Below are positions 12,034 to 24,020 of a stretch of 64,000 nt of DNA, piece after piece. The DNA comes from Hyposmocoma kahamanoa (lineage: Eukaryota; Arthropoda; Insecta; Lepidoptera; Cosmopterigidae): contig NW_020653750.1 of NCBI RefSeq assembly GCF_003589595.1, positions 1,235,305-1,299,304 on the forward strand. Reading direction: 5' to 3'. Numbering within the stretch: the stretch's first letter is position 1; each line of letters begins with the position of its first letter. The position numbers were made by a program, and so were the translations under genes. The notes beneath the pieces were generated by a model. It saw only the letters and a list, made by a program, of their open reading frames with translations. It was not told the origin of the DNA and ran no database searches.

Positions 12034-14303
12034 CCCAGAATAAAGAGGACGAGACGTTTGTCACTCAGTATATTATTTACCCGTGGACATGTAAGAGGAT
12101 GATAAATATACGACTCATATGGTGTGGAACACTGTCGAGGTTTTCGATAACGGAACTACGGCTTTCATCTTCGTATTTCTCATACAGAGAATTTATGACA
12201 GAAACTTTTTCTTTAACACGCCACACGTACCTTTCGAAAATTTGCTTTAAAAAAACCAATTTAAAATGTAATTGTAAGCATGGATCATATCTATACTTAT
12301 CTATATCTATTACGGGTTTTGGGAATTATGTTTTGTTTTAGTCAGCATCTTAATGCTATTGAAATTCGCATATCATAAGTTTAACGGATTTAGAAAATAG
12401 ATATATTATTTAAATTACGAGCATTCCAAAATTACTCCTTAATTACAATTATACAAAATAATCTTCAGTAAAAACTTGTTCGCTGCAGACAAGAAGTGTT
12501 AAAATACGGGCTCCTAATTTAATCTCCCGTCTGTCACAAACATTAATATTTAATATTTTTCATGAGGGTATAATTATTACATATTAAATATATAAATATA
12601 CTGGGTGCCAACGACGAATGAGCAAAACCAGACAAAATATATTAAGAGAATTTATTTCAAAATGTTGAGTGTCTACAAACGTAATAAGACAATAGCGAAC
12701 TAAAACAATGAGACAATAACAAAATACCGATACACAACGTCAAAAATAAGTACAGTTAAACTGAGAATTGAATAGAAAAGTTGTAAAAGTTAAACGTACT
12801 ATTAATAATTATTAGTAACGACTACTGCAATTCCCTATAAATTTATTTTGATTTAATAAATAGATAATAATAGAGAATATATTATGTCACCATTTTCATA
12901 AATCCTAAATTAATTTCGATGAACCTACTCCATTAGTTTCAATTGGATTAAACCTCCATTGATTGGAGTTTCCATTAGGACAACTTATTACCTTTAATAC
13001 CTGCTTTATCCAAAAGGGCAAAATGTACCTTACCTCTAGTTTTAATTTGCTAATGTAATTATATAATTAAAATAGACACACAATCAAACGGGTTGCAGAA
13101 ACTAATAACAATAGCAAACATATAAGTTTTCACTGATTACAACACGTTTATGTTCCGGCGTTGTCCGTTTACAAAGCATTATTTGTAGATAATATATTTT
13201 AAATAATATACCATTATTAGTTCACCTACTTTACTATCAGTACCTATGGAAATATCACGAATACTACACGAACGCTACGTATACTTTTGTACTGTCTCAA
13301 CTTGACATGTCAACCCTAATCTTGTGACTATGAGAGTAGACTCTGATAAGGCTAAACCTTATTTCTTTATAAAATACCTGTTACGATATTACCACTCTGG
13401 CTCAGTTATAGGTCGGATCAAATTTTTATCGTATTCTATCTTATATCTTTAGGTAGGCCGACGTGACCGGCCGCGATGGCTGCTTCCTACGGTTTCACAG
13501 TTTATTTTAGAAGTTTCCTCCGTGACTCGCCAAAAACAAGGTAATCCTTTGTCTGCACCACTTATCTCCAACCAACAAGCACAACTCTCTAATTTATTAG
13601 TCAACTTATACGCCACAGTACGGTTTTATATAAAACTTTCACGTTGATGTAAAGGTCATGTGAATTTTGTGTCCACAATTTTGTTCTGACAACGGCAGAT
13701 GTTCTAGTTGCATGCGATAGTGGAATAGCACTAATTTAATGTATGTGAAGAGCTGGTATTTTATTCATAGTTAGAGTACGGTAATTTTCTGAAACTGTCG
13801 TGATCAGAGGTGGTCATGACTCAACTTTCTTCGATGGCACTGCGCCACGCGTTCGTTGTAATATCACGACAAAATGTATGAATCGAGAAGCCACATTTAT
13901 TTAAGCTAGCTACGATTTGTAGCTGTACGATTTTCTCGTCATAAAACTGTATAATATCTAAGGGTGAATATCACTGACGGTTGGGTGGCAAGGATTCGAT
14001 TTGGGTAAAATAAGCTGCAAATAAGGGGGCTGCCTGGCCGTAAAAAGAGTTTATGTTTACCGTTTAGCGGTATTGCAGCTAAGTTAGCAGGATCGACGCT
14101 CTTAACGTTATCTCTTCACGGCCTATCTCCGGTTGTAAAGAAGCTTCCTAATGCTGACTTATCAGTTACCTTTCTGAGCAAGATTAAAGGAACGTGTACA
14201 TGTGTGTGTTGACGAAACATCAATTACTAAAATAGTTATCTTTGTCCTTATATCAGCATATGAAGCACTAGTAGAGTGAAATACAAATAAATACATAGTT
14301 TTG
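12034..14303. other. AT-rich spacer
   Basis: No supported gene or named repeat. ORFs here have stop-free lengths expected by chance. Confidence 0.4.
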
Positions 14304-14525
14304 CTATTTTTTTATTATAATCTTATTGTGCGTCACTGACGGCCGCTCGGCTGTCCCCACTGTCGCCTTCCATCCTCGGGTATCCAACGAGCACTTCTCG
14401 GGATGCATCCTGCTAACGTGGCTCTCCCAATCCGATTTGGGCCAGGCTGTTTTACTCCCTACAACAGCAATGCCAATCATCGAACGCAGCTTTGTGTTGC
14501 GCACTCGATCCACACATTTAAAGCC
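14304..14525 (-). pseudogene. RTE-like LINE ORF, C-terminal scrap
   Basis: The minus-strand frame reads DRVRNTKLRSMIGIA, then a region with W.SHVSRMHPEKCS and later ERPSVT. The pattern 'RVRN..IR....I.D......W.WAGHV.R......W......W.P..G....GRP...W' is the post-RT tail of RTE/BovB-type LINE proteins. Several consensus tryptophan and glycine positions are altered and the frame is truncated at both ends. It is a decayed retrotransposon fragment. Confidence 0.5.
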
Positions 14526-14547
14526 CAGAAAGATGTGTTTATCGCCA

Positions 14548-14601
14548 TTTTAGAATAGACTAGATATCTTGTGGCAATAAGATATCTAATCTATTCTAAA
14601 A
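14548..14601. repeat. 23-bp-stem foldback
   Basis: The left arm 14548-14570 and right arm 14579-14601 pair over 23 positions with one mismatch; the loop is GTGGCAAT. The arm core is GAATAGACTAGATATCTT. Confidence 0.8.
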
Positions 14602-14741
14602 TTTTATATAAAATAGTATAAGAAGAAAAAATAGACGTATATTAATAATTTACTAGATGTTTAGTTTAACAAAATTACTGTATAAACATACAACGAATGC
14701 CACATTTTAATATTTAAACTGATAACTACTGGTTTTATTAT

Positions 14742-14998
14742 ATCCAATCTAATATTGACAATTCGAAAGTAACTCTGTCTATTATTTTTTATTATCTCTC
14801 TATCTAGATCGCTGAACCAAATTTGATAAATATTGGTATAGAGATAGATGGGATCGAGGAGAAGGTCATAGGCTACTATTTTTACAAAAATAAATCTTAA
14901 AGGGGGTGAAACAGGGGATGAAACTTTATATGGAGAGCCAATTATTTCTCAAGTAAATGCGTTTTTGACCAATTATCTCTCAAGGTAAAATAGGAGAT
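14742..14998 (+). repeat. Dispersed repeat E, copy 1
   Basis: Shares GAAAGTAACTCTGTCT, CGCTGAACCAA, GAGAAGG.CATAGGCTA and ACAAAAATAAA with 22010-22227. It resembles an abundant lepidopteran non-coding repeat. The class is uncertain, possibly Helitron-derived. Confidence 0.55.
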
Positions 14999-15751
14999 GA
15001 ATAAGTCACGAGCACTAGCTAGTATTTTCTACTTTGACATTCACATTCTACCTACGCACAGAATATGATACCATTTTGTATTCTGGTGAATAATTTACAT
15101 TATACATAATTTTAAGTAGAACTTAGACGAGGCAGTACATAAGGGTAACAATATACTAAATATGCTTATTAATAGAAAAAGCTTTACTTTTAACTCTTTT
15201 AGTATAAAGTGTACTCAAAATATTTTCGTATTTTTAGCACAGTTTATACTCAAGTATTTGATAACTTTCGTCAACCAAAAGCCAGAACATATCGAACTAC
15301 AGTCTAGAGTTTGTTTAATACGAGACCCAGTAGGACGTACATGTGTTGACACTACTATCAAAGTAACATATTTCAAATCAATTGAGGACGAAATACGTGT
15401 CCCCAAACTCTTACATGTCTCTGTATTACATGTTTACATGTATACGTCTATGTAGAAGCTAAAAACGGATAGTCGTTGCATCAAACTGTTTAGAAACTAA
15501 TAGAAAGCAGGCTATCGTTCTGCTCGTCATTATTTGTTGACTATACAGTGTTATACTCCAAGTGTCTCTATTAACTAGTCTTCGATTAAATTATTATGTT
15601 TACTTGTAAGTACTTTCTTAGCTAAGTTTTAATTTGCGAAGGGCACATTTTATTATAATACAGATGTCATAAAGGTTGCCGGTTGTTAGGAATTAACGCC
15701 ATGCGTACTTTAATTTTCAAATACCAAATGTATTTGAAGAAGCTTTTATTT
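14999..15751. other. Spacer
   Basis: Nothing recognised. The 97-codon ORF at 15162-15455 has no domain character. Confidence 0.4.
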
Positions 15752-15942
15752 AACCGACTTCAAAACAAGGAGGAGGTTTTCGATTCAAGTGATGTTTTTT
15801 TTATGTTACGCAATTACTCCGGTATTTGTGAACCGACTTTGGTGATTCTTTTCTTGTTAGAAGTGTTCCCATTTAAATTTGAAGAAAATATTTCACCTCT
15901 AAGGGCGGTGAGCTAGGGGATAAATGACTTTTGAGGTCGGTT
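15752..15942 (+). mobile_element. MITE-D copy b (internally deleted)
   Basis: Both termini are present: AACCGACTTCAAAACAAGG and CTTTTGAGGTCGGTT. Internal ATTACTCCGGTATTTGTGAA is kept, but the part before the right end is deleted. Confidence 0.75.
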
Positions 15943-16408
15943 CTTTTCAGTACTCTGTACTGATTACAATACCAAGTGTGAGGTTTTCATAGTAGACATA
16001 GAAATGAGATTCTGGTGACGGTTGTAAATTATATTAGAAGATCTTTTCACTATAAGTGAAACAAAACAAAACCACGTCCTTTCTTGTCATAAATGTTTTT
16101 CGCAATGGCGGCCGCCAGTCAGCGTTCCGTTGATACAATGATGATGATGTCGATTTATTTTTTATTTCGATAAAACTAATTCTTAAATAAACGAAGTAAG
16201 TTTTCTAACAAAATATTAGGGGTTAAAGTATGAAATTGCCGTTTTATTGCAATAGGTTCTTTGAATTTTCATACAATCTTCATGGTTTGAGGTTTTCGAA
16301 TGAAACTTTTTTCAAATGGTTTCTGTGATTTTTTTTTTAAATTTGAAACATTTGAATATCGACTTTCAATTGTTTTTTGTTTTTCAATTTTCAATTTAGA
16401 CAAGAAAG

Positions 16409-17668
16409 ATGGATACTGCGAAAATTCGAGTGATTTTTGAATACGAGTTCCGACGCGGAACTAAAGCGGCAGAAACAGCCCGCAATATCAATGCTGCGTT
16501 TGGAGAGGGGTCTACTAATGAAAGCACCGTGCGATTTTGGTTTAAACGCTTTCGTGATGGAAATTTCGACTTAAAGAACGAGACACGAGGAAGACCGCCC
16601 ACACAGGTGAATAACGATGAATTAAGAGAGATAGTGGAAGCCGATCCTAGTCAAACTACCCAGGAATTAGCGGCATGGTTTAACGTTACCTTACCCACAA
16701 TATTGACTCACTTGCGTCAAATCAATAAAATAAAAAAATACGAAAAATGGGTGCCTCATGATTTGACTGATCTGCAGAAAGAAACGCGTGTTGAAACTTG
16801 TGTTGCTTTGTTGAACCGGTACAGAAATGAAGGAATATTGGATCGAATTGTAACATGTGATGAAAAGTGGATTCTTTATGATAACCGGAAAAGAAAAATG
16901 CAATGGCTGACCCCATGTCAAATGCCACAACAGTGTCCTAAAGCAAAACTTACCAATAAAAAGGTAATGGTAACTGTTTGGTGGTCTCAGCATGGTGTTA
17001 TTTTTTTTTTTTTTTTTTTTTTTATAATAACGCTCACAATCAACATAGCCCCGCACTAGGGAAACCCTGTGTCGCGGGTGCCATGGAGACATACATAGAC
17101 AACCACAAATTACACCCAAACTCACGAGAGAAATAAATGTAGGCCATACAAATATTTCTCCCGGCCCGGGAATCGAACCTGGGACCTCTGCGTGGCAGTC
17201 CGGCATGGTAACCGTTCGGCCACAGAGGCAGTTAAAGTTATTCACTATAGCTTTCTCCGATCTGGTCAAGCAATAACGGCAGATGTCTATTGTGCCGAAC
17301 TCCGAACCATGTTGACAAAACTAGCAGTAAAACAGCCCCGACTCATGAATCGATCTTCACCATTATTGCTCCACGACAACGCGAGACCTCACACAGCACG
17401 AGAAACCATTTTGACCCTTCAGGAACTGCAGTTAGAAACCATTTGTCATCCTCCGTATTCACCAGACCTTGCTCCAACGGACTACCATTTTTTTCGTGAT
17501 TTGGACAATTATCTACGTGACAAGAAGTTTTCTTCCCAGGAGGCAGTACAAAATGCTTTCACACAGTTTGTGCAGTCTAGATCGTCGGAGTTCTATCGCA
17601 AAGGCATTAATAACCTTCCCATTAGATGGCAGCAATGTATAGATAATAATGGCAACTATTTTGATTAA
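16409..17668 (+). pseudogene. mariner transposase, frame disrupted by SINE insertion
   Basis: Role: cut-and-paste transposase acting on the mariner ends. The first part, 16409 to about 16999 (about 198 codons), has the paired helix-turn-helix region (FEYEFRRGTKAAETARNI; TVRFWFKRFRDGNF) and the first catalytic Asp in VTCDEKW near residue 151. The second part, from about 17245 to 17668 (about 141 codons), has LLHDNARPHTA (second Asp) and YSPDLAPTDYHFF (third Asp), the mariner D,D34D signature. The combined length of about 339 residues is normal for the family. The two parts are in the same frame and no other stop is visible, so the SINE at 17001-17232 is the only obvious lesion. The subfamily is not certain. 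Confidence 0.9.
17001..17232 (-). repeat. SINE-A copy 4, inserted in mariner transposase
   Basis: Reverse-oriented full copy: T-run from a poly-A tail at 17001-17022, CGCTCACAATCAACATAGCC, CCCTGTGTCGCGGGTGCC, B box reverse GGAATCGAACC and A box reverse CCGTTCGGCCACAGAGGC. GTTATT occurs on both sides as the likely target duplication. This is one of the best-preserved copies here. Confidence 0.9.
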
Positions 17669-17773
17669 ATAAATTTGTTAAAAATTTAAAAAATAAACAA
17701 TTTAGATTTTCAGTACAAATCGGCAATTTCATACTTTAACCCCTATTAAAATAAATTAATGTCACAATTCGCT

Positions 17774-17972
17774 GACACAAGTGACGGCACAAACAAGTCG
17801 TGTGCCTGGTGGTAAGCGACACGCCTATTCATAACAGTTACAGTGCCACTCCGAGCTTTAAATCGCAAAGATCTTAGAGGCACTATCACTGCGCCCGTCA
17901 CCCTGAGACATAAGTTGACAAATTCCATGTGCCTGTAATTTCACCAGCACCATTACCTTTCTAATACGCAGT
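17774..17972 (-). repeat. SINE-C copy 4
   Basis: Reverse-oriented next to the mariner 3' end: GGTAAGCGACACGCCTATTC, GAGCTTTAAATCGCAAAGAT, GTGCCTGTAATTTCACC. The 5' head is missing. Confidence 0.75.
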
Positions 17973-18054
17973 AAAGGTTAACCAACCTGCGATGAATATT
18001 TGAGTGTCACCTTTAAATACCATTTGTGACTCTTCCATTGCCGCAAAAAGGTTT

Positions 18055-18102
18055 ACGAAAACCTATTTCACATATTATATTATATGTGAAATAGGTTTTC
18101 GT
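18055..18102. repeat. Perfect 20-bp hairpin
   Basis: Arms 18055-18074 and 18083-18102 are perfectly complementary (ACGAAAACCTATTTCACATA), with an AT loop of 8 bases. Likely the remnant of a foldback element. Confidence 0.85.
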
Positions 18103-20156
18103 AGCGTTATCGCTAATACTTTTGAATAAAATTAAATAGGAATTCTAAAACAAAAGACGCTTAAATTATAAGGAAAACAGATACTACGATAATTGTAAAC
18201 TGGCCTTTACATTTAGGTGTTTCCTTGAAAGATAAAGCAGAGCCAAGGCGGTACCGCAGCGTAATTCACCGGCTTTTCGCGCTACGTGTCTTAAGCTACT
18301 GATAAACCTTTGTTGTCCCTTATCTTCTGCCGCCACTAGGCCTCGGACGTTACATTTAAATTAAAAATTTTATACTTCCCCTAAAATGGGCCTTTTGTTA
18401 GAAGAACAAGTTACGACTTTGTCACTTGTTTTAAAATTACTGTTTACGGCCATCGCGAGAGGTTTTATTAAGCATTTCCTTGAGATTGTCGCCCTTATAA
18501 AGTTATACTTTACAATATATCTACGTAAAAAAATCCCATGAGTAGAATTTGGTACATAATTAACCGACTTTACTTATGTACACAGAATACTTGGAAACCA
18601 TCCATGATAGCTACGCATCAGTTGATTGCACTAAATGGATTATTTCCAATATTTTCTTTTTTGAGAGTTTTGGTATAGTATTTTTAGGAAAATATTTCTT
18701 TAAAAATATACAGATGATAGATAGGTTTATTGTCTTGCATGACACACACAACAACATAGTACAATAAATGGTTTAAAAGAGAAATACATAGAGAATAAAA
18801 TAAATGATAAGGAATAAAGACAAACAACAAGCTATTAAATTAAAATGTAAACAAAACTCTAACTTAACGATCAACAGCTTGTGTGTACTGCAGCAAGCTA
18901 AATATGTCGTAGCCCAGTGCGAAATTTTCCCAAAAACAAAGCACTGATGCAAATAGTGTTTTAGGACAATAGACTCAAAGAATACGATATTTGCAGACAA
19001 ATTTATTTCACCCTCTTTAAGCGATAATTGTAAAAAAAAGTTTCATTGTTTACTTTTAAGAGTGTTCCTACCAAGTTTCAGCTTAATATGAATTCGAGGA
19101 ATATCTTAAATGATCTCTTGTACCCTCTTTCGAAGATTTGAAAATTAAAAATTGTGTATTTTATTTTATAAAGTCTTTTTTATTCATTTCATTTCATTTA
19201 TTCTAGTTTCAGATTAAAAGATTTATTAATATCACCCATCCACTGTCTTACTGCTTTATTTATTTACTTATAATAAAAATATTTCGTTTATTTGCTTAAC
19301 ACATGATATAGCAGATGATGTAACTAGAGATAGTGCCAGAGCAAATTTGTTTCACATATATTAAATAGCATGCAAATGTCTAGAAAAGTTATAATATAAT
19401 GTCAATTGCCTACCATAACAATAAGAATGTCACAAGTTACAAACTAAACATGTCAAGAATTAAAAAAAGGGTTTGTGGCATCTGAACCAGAAACGGTTTA
19501 AAGTTGCAACGGAACCCGAATGATATAAGTCAAAGATTTCTCATCTTATTACGTGTCTATTACTATTATTTTAGCATAATATAAAAATAACTATAATAAT
19601 AATAAAGCGCTGCTGTTATTTCTGTGGCTTAAAATTGTAATTACAATAGTTTTGTGGTCTTTCAGACATTCGGGATGATTTGAGAAAAATCCCTCGAATT
19701 TAACGAATCTATCTTCAGTAGTTTCCACTTTGCCTTCATTCAAACTTGTTATTTTATAATTTACAAATCCAAAAAGAGACACTCTCATTTTGACGTCGAA
19801 ACTCAAGAACGTCCGTACATACCTAATTACTAACAACTTTCGAAAACATGTGTGCTAAAATTGTACCGAAATACAGAACTCCCCAGTTAAATATTTAGGT
19901 ACCATTTCATAAAAGATTTTTTTACAAAAGTACTTTCGATGTAAGAATATCCCTTAAACTTAGCGCAATATTAATTGACACCTTGCCTAATAATTAACAG
20001 TACCTATATACCGTACGTTTTTGGTACAATAGACGTCAACCAAGAATTCGTATTTACGGACTACACGGAGAGAGTGGAAGTAATTATGACCTCTTATTTT
20101 TAATGAGGATTTATATTATGCAAGTCTATTATATCTAAGAGACTATCTATTACATT
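18103..20156. other. AT-rich spacer
   Basis: Two kilobases with no supported gene or recognised repeat. Confidence 0.4.
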
Positions 20157-20596
20157 TTTAACAGACTTCAAAAAAGGAGTAGATTTTCAATTCGACTGTT
20201 TTTGTGCGTGTACATTACGCGATTATTCCGACATAATTATGTCAACTGATTTCAACAGTTCGTTTTTGTTGATAATGGGGGTACTTCAGTAATGGTCACA
20301 TTGAAATTTTAAGAATCATTGGATGAATGCAGAAACTGCATTCTGTTTCACCCACTTTCTGTTAATTGATTTCAATAAAACTGATGTAAATTTAATTTAA
20401 AAAAAGTTAGGGTGACCTGTTATGATGAGGGAAATGGCAGAGAGATAAGACGAACTCCTCAAGAGTGTACAGCAAACTACCTTGTGTTTGGGCTCATATT
20501 ATTCGTTTTGACGAGGATTTCGATATTATATCTATATCAGTTATCGTTGAGGAGACCACGGTAACAAAGGCGGAGCTAATTTTTCTGGTTTTTTTT
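20157..20596 (+). mobile_element. MITE-D copy c (old, full length, no nested insertion)
   Basis: Starts AACAGACTTCAAAAAAGG and keeps ACATTACGCGATTATTCCG and GATTTCAATAAAACTG. It then continues through GATGAGGGAAATGGCAGAG, GAACTCCTCAAGAGTGTA and TTGAGGAGACCACGGTAAC, the same order as copy a read on its minus strand, ending near TTTTTCTGGTTTTTTT. It provides the empty-site comparison for the element at 3094-3371. Confidence 0.6.
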
Positions 20597-21063
20597 CATA
20601 GTTATAATAATATAGATATAGAATATTTGGCCAACAAACAATATTATGGATTAGCAATTAAATTATTTTAGTACATTCATTTCTACCGAAAGGCGATTTT
20701 TATTGATGTAAGCAGTCTCACCGTGTGATAAAGACAATAAAAGAGGCCTTGTATCAGCCTTGAGGAAGGCTGACGTTGGTGGTAGATTATTTTATTATGT
20801 ATATCTCAAATCACAATGCGAGCCAACTCGTTTTGAATAAGATAGGAATGTTATTCTTACTTCGAGATAATTAATTCATTATCAACCCAATATCAAAACA
20901 ATTATTAAGATACTGATTTAAAACTATTATTGTCACTATTTATTTTTTGTTGTCACACGTTGTGTGTATGGACGTAAAATATCGACTATATTCGAAGGCT
21001 TAACTTTAGTTTGATATTTTATCTACATAGTTACGAAATTAGACAACTCTCAGATTTAAAAGA

Positions 21064-21423
21064 ATGAATAGCATAATGGCGTGTACTTTACTTTTAGTAT
21101 CTTATAATTTTTTTGCTAAAGCAGTCGAAGATGCCGAAGAGAATCTCAATGTTCTTACATTTTACAACATAGATGACGCTGAGAACTTATTCAAGAAATT
21201 CATTAAAGACTTCAATAAGGTTTATAAGGATGATACAGAGTACAACTACCGTTTAAAAATTTTTATTGAGAATTTGGAGTACATTAATAGAGTGAGGTTG
21301 GAAAGTAATATAAACTTGATGATAATTAATGAATGTGCTGACGCGGAAGAATTTAATACTGCTGTCACTTATCTAGGCGAGTCCGTGGTATTTATAATAA
21401 TTACTGATAAGTTTTATACATAA
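21064..21423 (+). CDS. Cathepsin propeptide inhibitor (I29) family protein, paralogue 1, degenerate
   Basis: 119 codons. A second ATG at 21076 gives a better signal peptide (MACTLLLVSYNFFAKA), followed by an acidic linker and an I29 domain from about residue 30 (FYNIDDAENLFKKF...). I29 domains occupy the active-site cleft of cathepsin L-type proteases; stand-alone versions are secreted or lysosomal inhibitors. The ERFNIN-type helix is visible as E-x3-R-x3-F-x2-N-x3-I, but the last Asn is Arg. The NQFAD motif of the two paralogues reads NECAD here, losing the aromatic residue. No protease domain follows. The ORF tail (VVFIIITDKFYT) may be read-through of an intron, as a GTATTT donor-like site sits at 21388. 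No AATAAA lies nearby. It may be a decaying gene. Confidence 0.6.
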   Translation: MNSIMACTLLLVSYNFFAKAVEDAEENLNVLTFYNIDDAENLFKKFIKDFNKVYKDDTEYNYRLKIFIENLEYINRVRLESNINLMIINECADAEEFNTAVTYLGESVVFIIITDKFYT

Positions 21424-21609
21424 AAGGCCCCAAATAGTTGTTAAACAGGTCTTTTCTCAAATGATACAATATTACATAATTTATTTTTTTGGCAGAATGT
21501 AGTATGTTACAGGTCATATGTAAAGAAGATTTATACAAGTTACCCTACATTGTATAAATCTGCAAACTGGTGTGCAATTTTAATGAAATTGCCAATTGTT
21601 GTATTAACT

Positions 21610-21812
21610 AACTGCCTCTGTGGCCGAACGGTTACCATGCCGGACTGCCATGCAGAGATTCCAGGTTCGATTCCCAGCCTGAGAGAAATATTTGTATGGC
21701 CTACATTTATTTCTCTCGTGAGTTTGGATGTAATTTGTGGTTGTGTATGTGTGTGTCCATGGCATCCGCGACACAGTTTCACTAGTGCGGGGCAATGTTG
21801 AGTGTGTGCGTT
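21610..21812 (+). repeat. SINE-A copy 5 with expanded tail
   Basis: Good head GCCTCTGTGGCCGAACGG, B box GGTTCGATTCCC, body GGCCTACATTTATTTCTCTC and GTGTGTGCGTTGTTATTATT. The tail passes straight into a triplet array. Confidence 0.9.
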
Positions 21813-21955
21813 GTTATTATTACTATTACCATCATTATCATTATCACTGTCGTTGTCGTCGTCGTCGCCGCCCCGCCGCCGCCGCCGTCACCGTCGCCGT
21901 CGCCATCACCATCATTATTATGATCGTTATTCTTAATATTATTATTTAATTATTA
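21813..21955 (+). repeat. Compound triplet microsatellite grown from the SINE tail
   Basis: ATT/ACT units give way to ATC, then GTC/GTT, CGCCG, CGTCGC and CATCAT units, and back to ATT. It is about 140 bp long and GC-rich in its centre. The 70-codon ORF across it is a repeat artefact. Confidence 0.85.
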
Positions 21956-22009
21956 TTTTCTGGGGGATAATTACTCTGACATTGCCCGCTGTGAATCTGA
22001 AATACCGGC

Positions 22010-22227
22010 ATCCAACTAATATTATAAAAGCGAAAGTAACTCTATCTCTTACGTTTTCACGCCCAAACCGCTGAACCAATATTGATGAATTTTGATTCAG
22101 CGGTTTTGGCGATTCTATAGACAGATGGGACCTAGGAGAAGGGTATAAGCTATTATTAGTTACAAAAATAAGCCATAAAGGTGGCAAAATATGGGATGAG
22201 AATTTGTATGGAGCACCAATAAAACTA
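22010..22227 (+). repeat. Dispersed repeat E, copy 2
   Basis: TATTATAAAAGCGAAAGTAA, CGCCCAAACCGCTGAACCAA and ACAAAAATAAGCCATAAAGG correspond to 14742-14998. Confidence 0.6.
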
Positions 22228-22574
22228 TGAAAATTATTATAGTACAGTAGGCTATTCGTAATATATTTATGTACTTATTCGCGGTCACCAGTTAGTTCAT
22301 TATACGTTAAAAAGAGGTGAAAATATATAAATTAGATAGCAAGTCACGAAAACCGAGAAGCTTACGAAGGTATACAGCCCGTACCTAAAATAGATTGTAG
22401 TGCTGATCTGTCTAATTATCGAAATCACCAACATAGCGTAAAAGTATAGAGACTCCATGACGTCCAATCCAATTCCATGACACCTCAAAACACCTCATGA
22501 TTTTCTCAGTGATCGACGTTTTGGTTAGCTCCAGTAGGTAACCTATCTGTGTTGTAACACAGTCTAGAAATGCG

Positions 22575-22960
22575 GTGAATATAAATAGCCTGATAAACAA
22601 GCTTCCAACTTACGGCATTCCTCTAGGCCTCTTTGCATGGATAGGTAATTTCCTGAGGAACAGGTCAATTTATTTAATTGTCTGCCTACACATTTGCTCT
22701 ACGCGGTATCTCAGGAATGTGTTCCCTCTACTTCTTTGTTCTTGCTGCATGTAACGGCTGATGCACGGTACCTTTGGTTATGCTGACGACGGCACGGTGA
22801 TATAGAAATATATATTGGATGCCCGTATTAAAAACCTGAATGTGGCTTCCGTTTGGAGAAACGCGAACAAGGTCAAATATAATGGGTACCCTTCACCTAC
22901 GGCTTTCCGATACGTCTCCGTACCAATGAGCCACCACCTCGTAGTTTAAAGTTACTACGT
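22575..22960 (+). pseudogene. LINE-J reverse transcriptase core fragment
   Basis: Readable pieces are NKLPTYGIPLGLFAWIGNFL then RNRSI, matching SKLPSYGLSTDLCNWISEFL-type sequence of the antisense copy at 59-61 kb, and FGYADDGTV, the RT catalytic YADD box. Frames change several times. RT copies element RNA at the nick made by the element's endonuclease. No intact ORF remains. Confidence 0.6.
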
Positions 22961-23924
22961 AACCTCAGGTTTGGCCGTCGCTTAACACCAGGTGAAAATT
23001 AAATTTAATTAAAAAATTTTTTTTTTTTCATTTCAGGGTGCAAATCGATAACTGAGTACTAAATGTTTGCGAGACAACGCTTTGCCTTTTCCACTGTTAT
23101 GAGTGCCTCTACGGGATTACCGCGCAACGTCTGTCTTAACAATGTGTTAACAGCGGTAACTGCCAATGCCACGTAACATCTCGATATTTCCCTATCAACA
23201 GTATCAACCAGGACAGTGAATTGAAGTGTGTTATGCTTATCATTTGTATCATAGTTTACACTTTCTTCTGTATATAGATATAGGGTAAAATACATACAAT
23301 TCAATTTTGCACCGAATAATCCCAGAATATCTCAGAACACAAAATGCAAAAACCAGATACCCAGATACCGCCAAGCTCCTGCTCTCTACTTCTGGTATCC
23401 ACCATCCTTCTCAAATTTTGCATCCAAATGAACCGAAAGTAAGCCTTCTCGGATAACTTTCCGCCTGTCCATAATCTACAGCACGGTCTGGGTGAGGTCA
23501 GTAATGCTTAGAACTTTAACTGCCCTTCCTTTTTCCATTTAACGTAGCTCTCATAACGTAGGTAGTCTTAGTATAATATAATATGTTAACCCTTTGTAAT
23601 CTTACATATAAACAAATATTATTATATGTTTTGTTTTCAATTTTTAATTTACCTAGCATGTATTAATATAGCGTTTTGTATGATCATGTATTCAACTCGT
23701 TACGAAAAATGTGTGTCAGTTTTAAAGAGGACACAAAAGTGTTGCTTTTTTTAAAGTGCAGATTTGTAATTGATACGTGATTTATGAGTTAAAAATGACA
23801 AATATCACTCGAACGAAAGAAAAAAGTTAAATTTGTTTAAAAAGTCACATCTTTCGAACCTGTAAGGAGTGGTCTCGAAATTTTTGATGGAATTGATTTC
23901 AAACAAATAAATAACATTTCTACA
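22961..23924. other. Spacer
   Basis: The segment 22961-23000, TTAACACCAGGTGAAA followed by T-runs, may be a retroelement 3' tail. The rest is unrecognised. Confidence 0.35.
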
Positions 23925-24020
23925 TATATGGGGACGTCAGTGGCACAACGGTTTGCATTTTCGGAGGTGGATGATGAGGTCGCGGTAGGGCCAACTAGGA
24001 ATGAACTTGATCTGATCATG
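23925..24020 (+). repeat. SINE-D fragment (tRNA-like head)
   Basis: GTCAGTGGCACAACGGTTTGC matches the head of the minus-strand copy at 37571-37733 (CGGTGGCCCAACGGTTTGC). The B box is worn (GGTAGGGCCAACTAGG). Confidence 0.45.

Larger units (their letters stand above)
16216..17746 (+). mobile_element. mariner element 1, full length, split by a SINE
   Basis: Terminal inverted repeats at 16216-16241 and 17721-17746 match at 25 of 26 positions (TAGGGGTTAAAGTATGAAAT core). A TA dinucleotide flanks each end (16214-16215 and 17747-17748), as mariner insertion requires. Removing the 230-bp SINE leaves a 1.3 kb element, the usual mariner size, with one transposase frame. The intact ends and open frame point to a young copy. 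Confidence 0.92.

Noticed and set aside
16691..17269. 192-codon minus-strand ORF
   Set aside because: It is antisense to the mariner transposase and runs through the reverse SINE and its poly-A tail.
21737..21949. ORF with YYYY, RRRRR and valine/isoleucine runs
   Set aside because: It is a translation of the SINE tail and triplet microsatellite.
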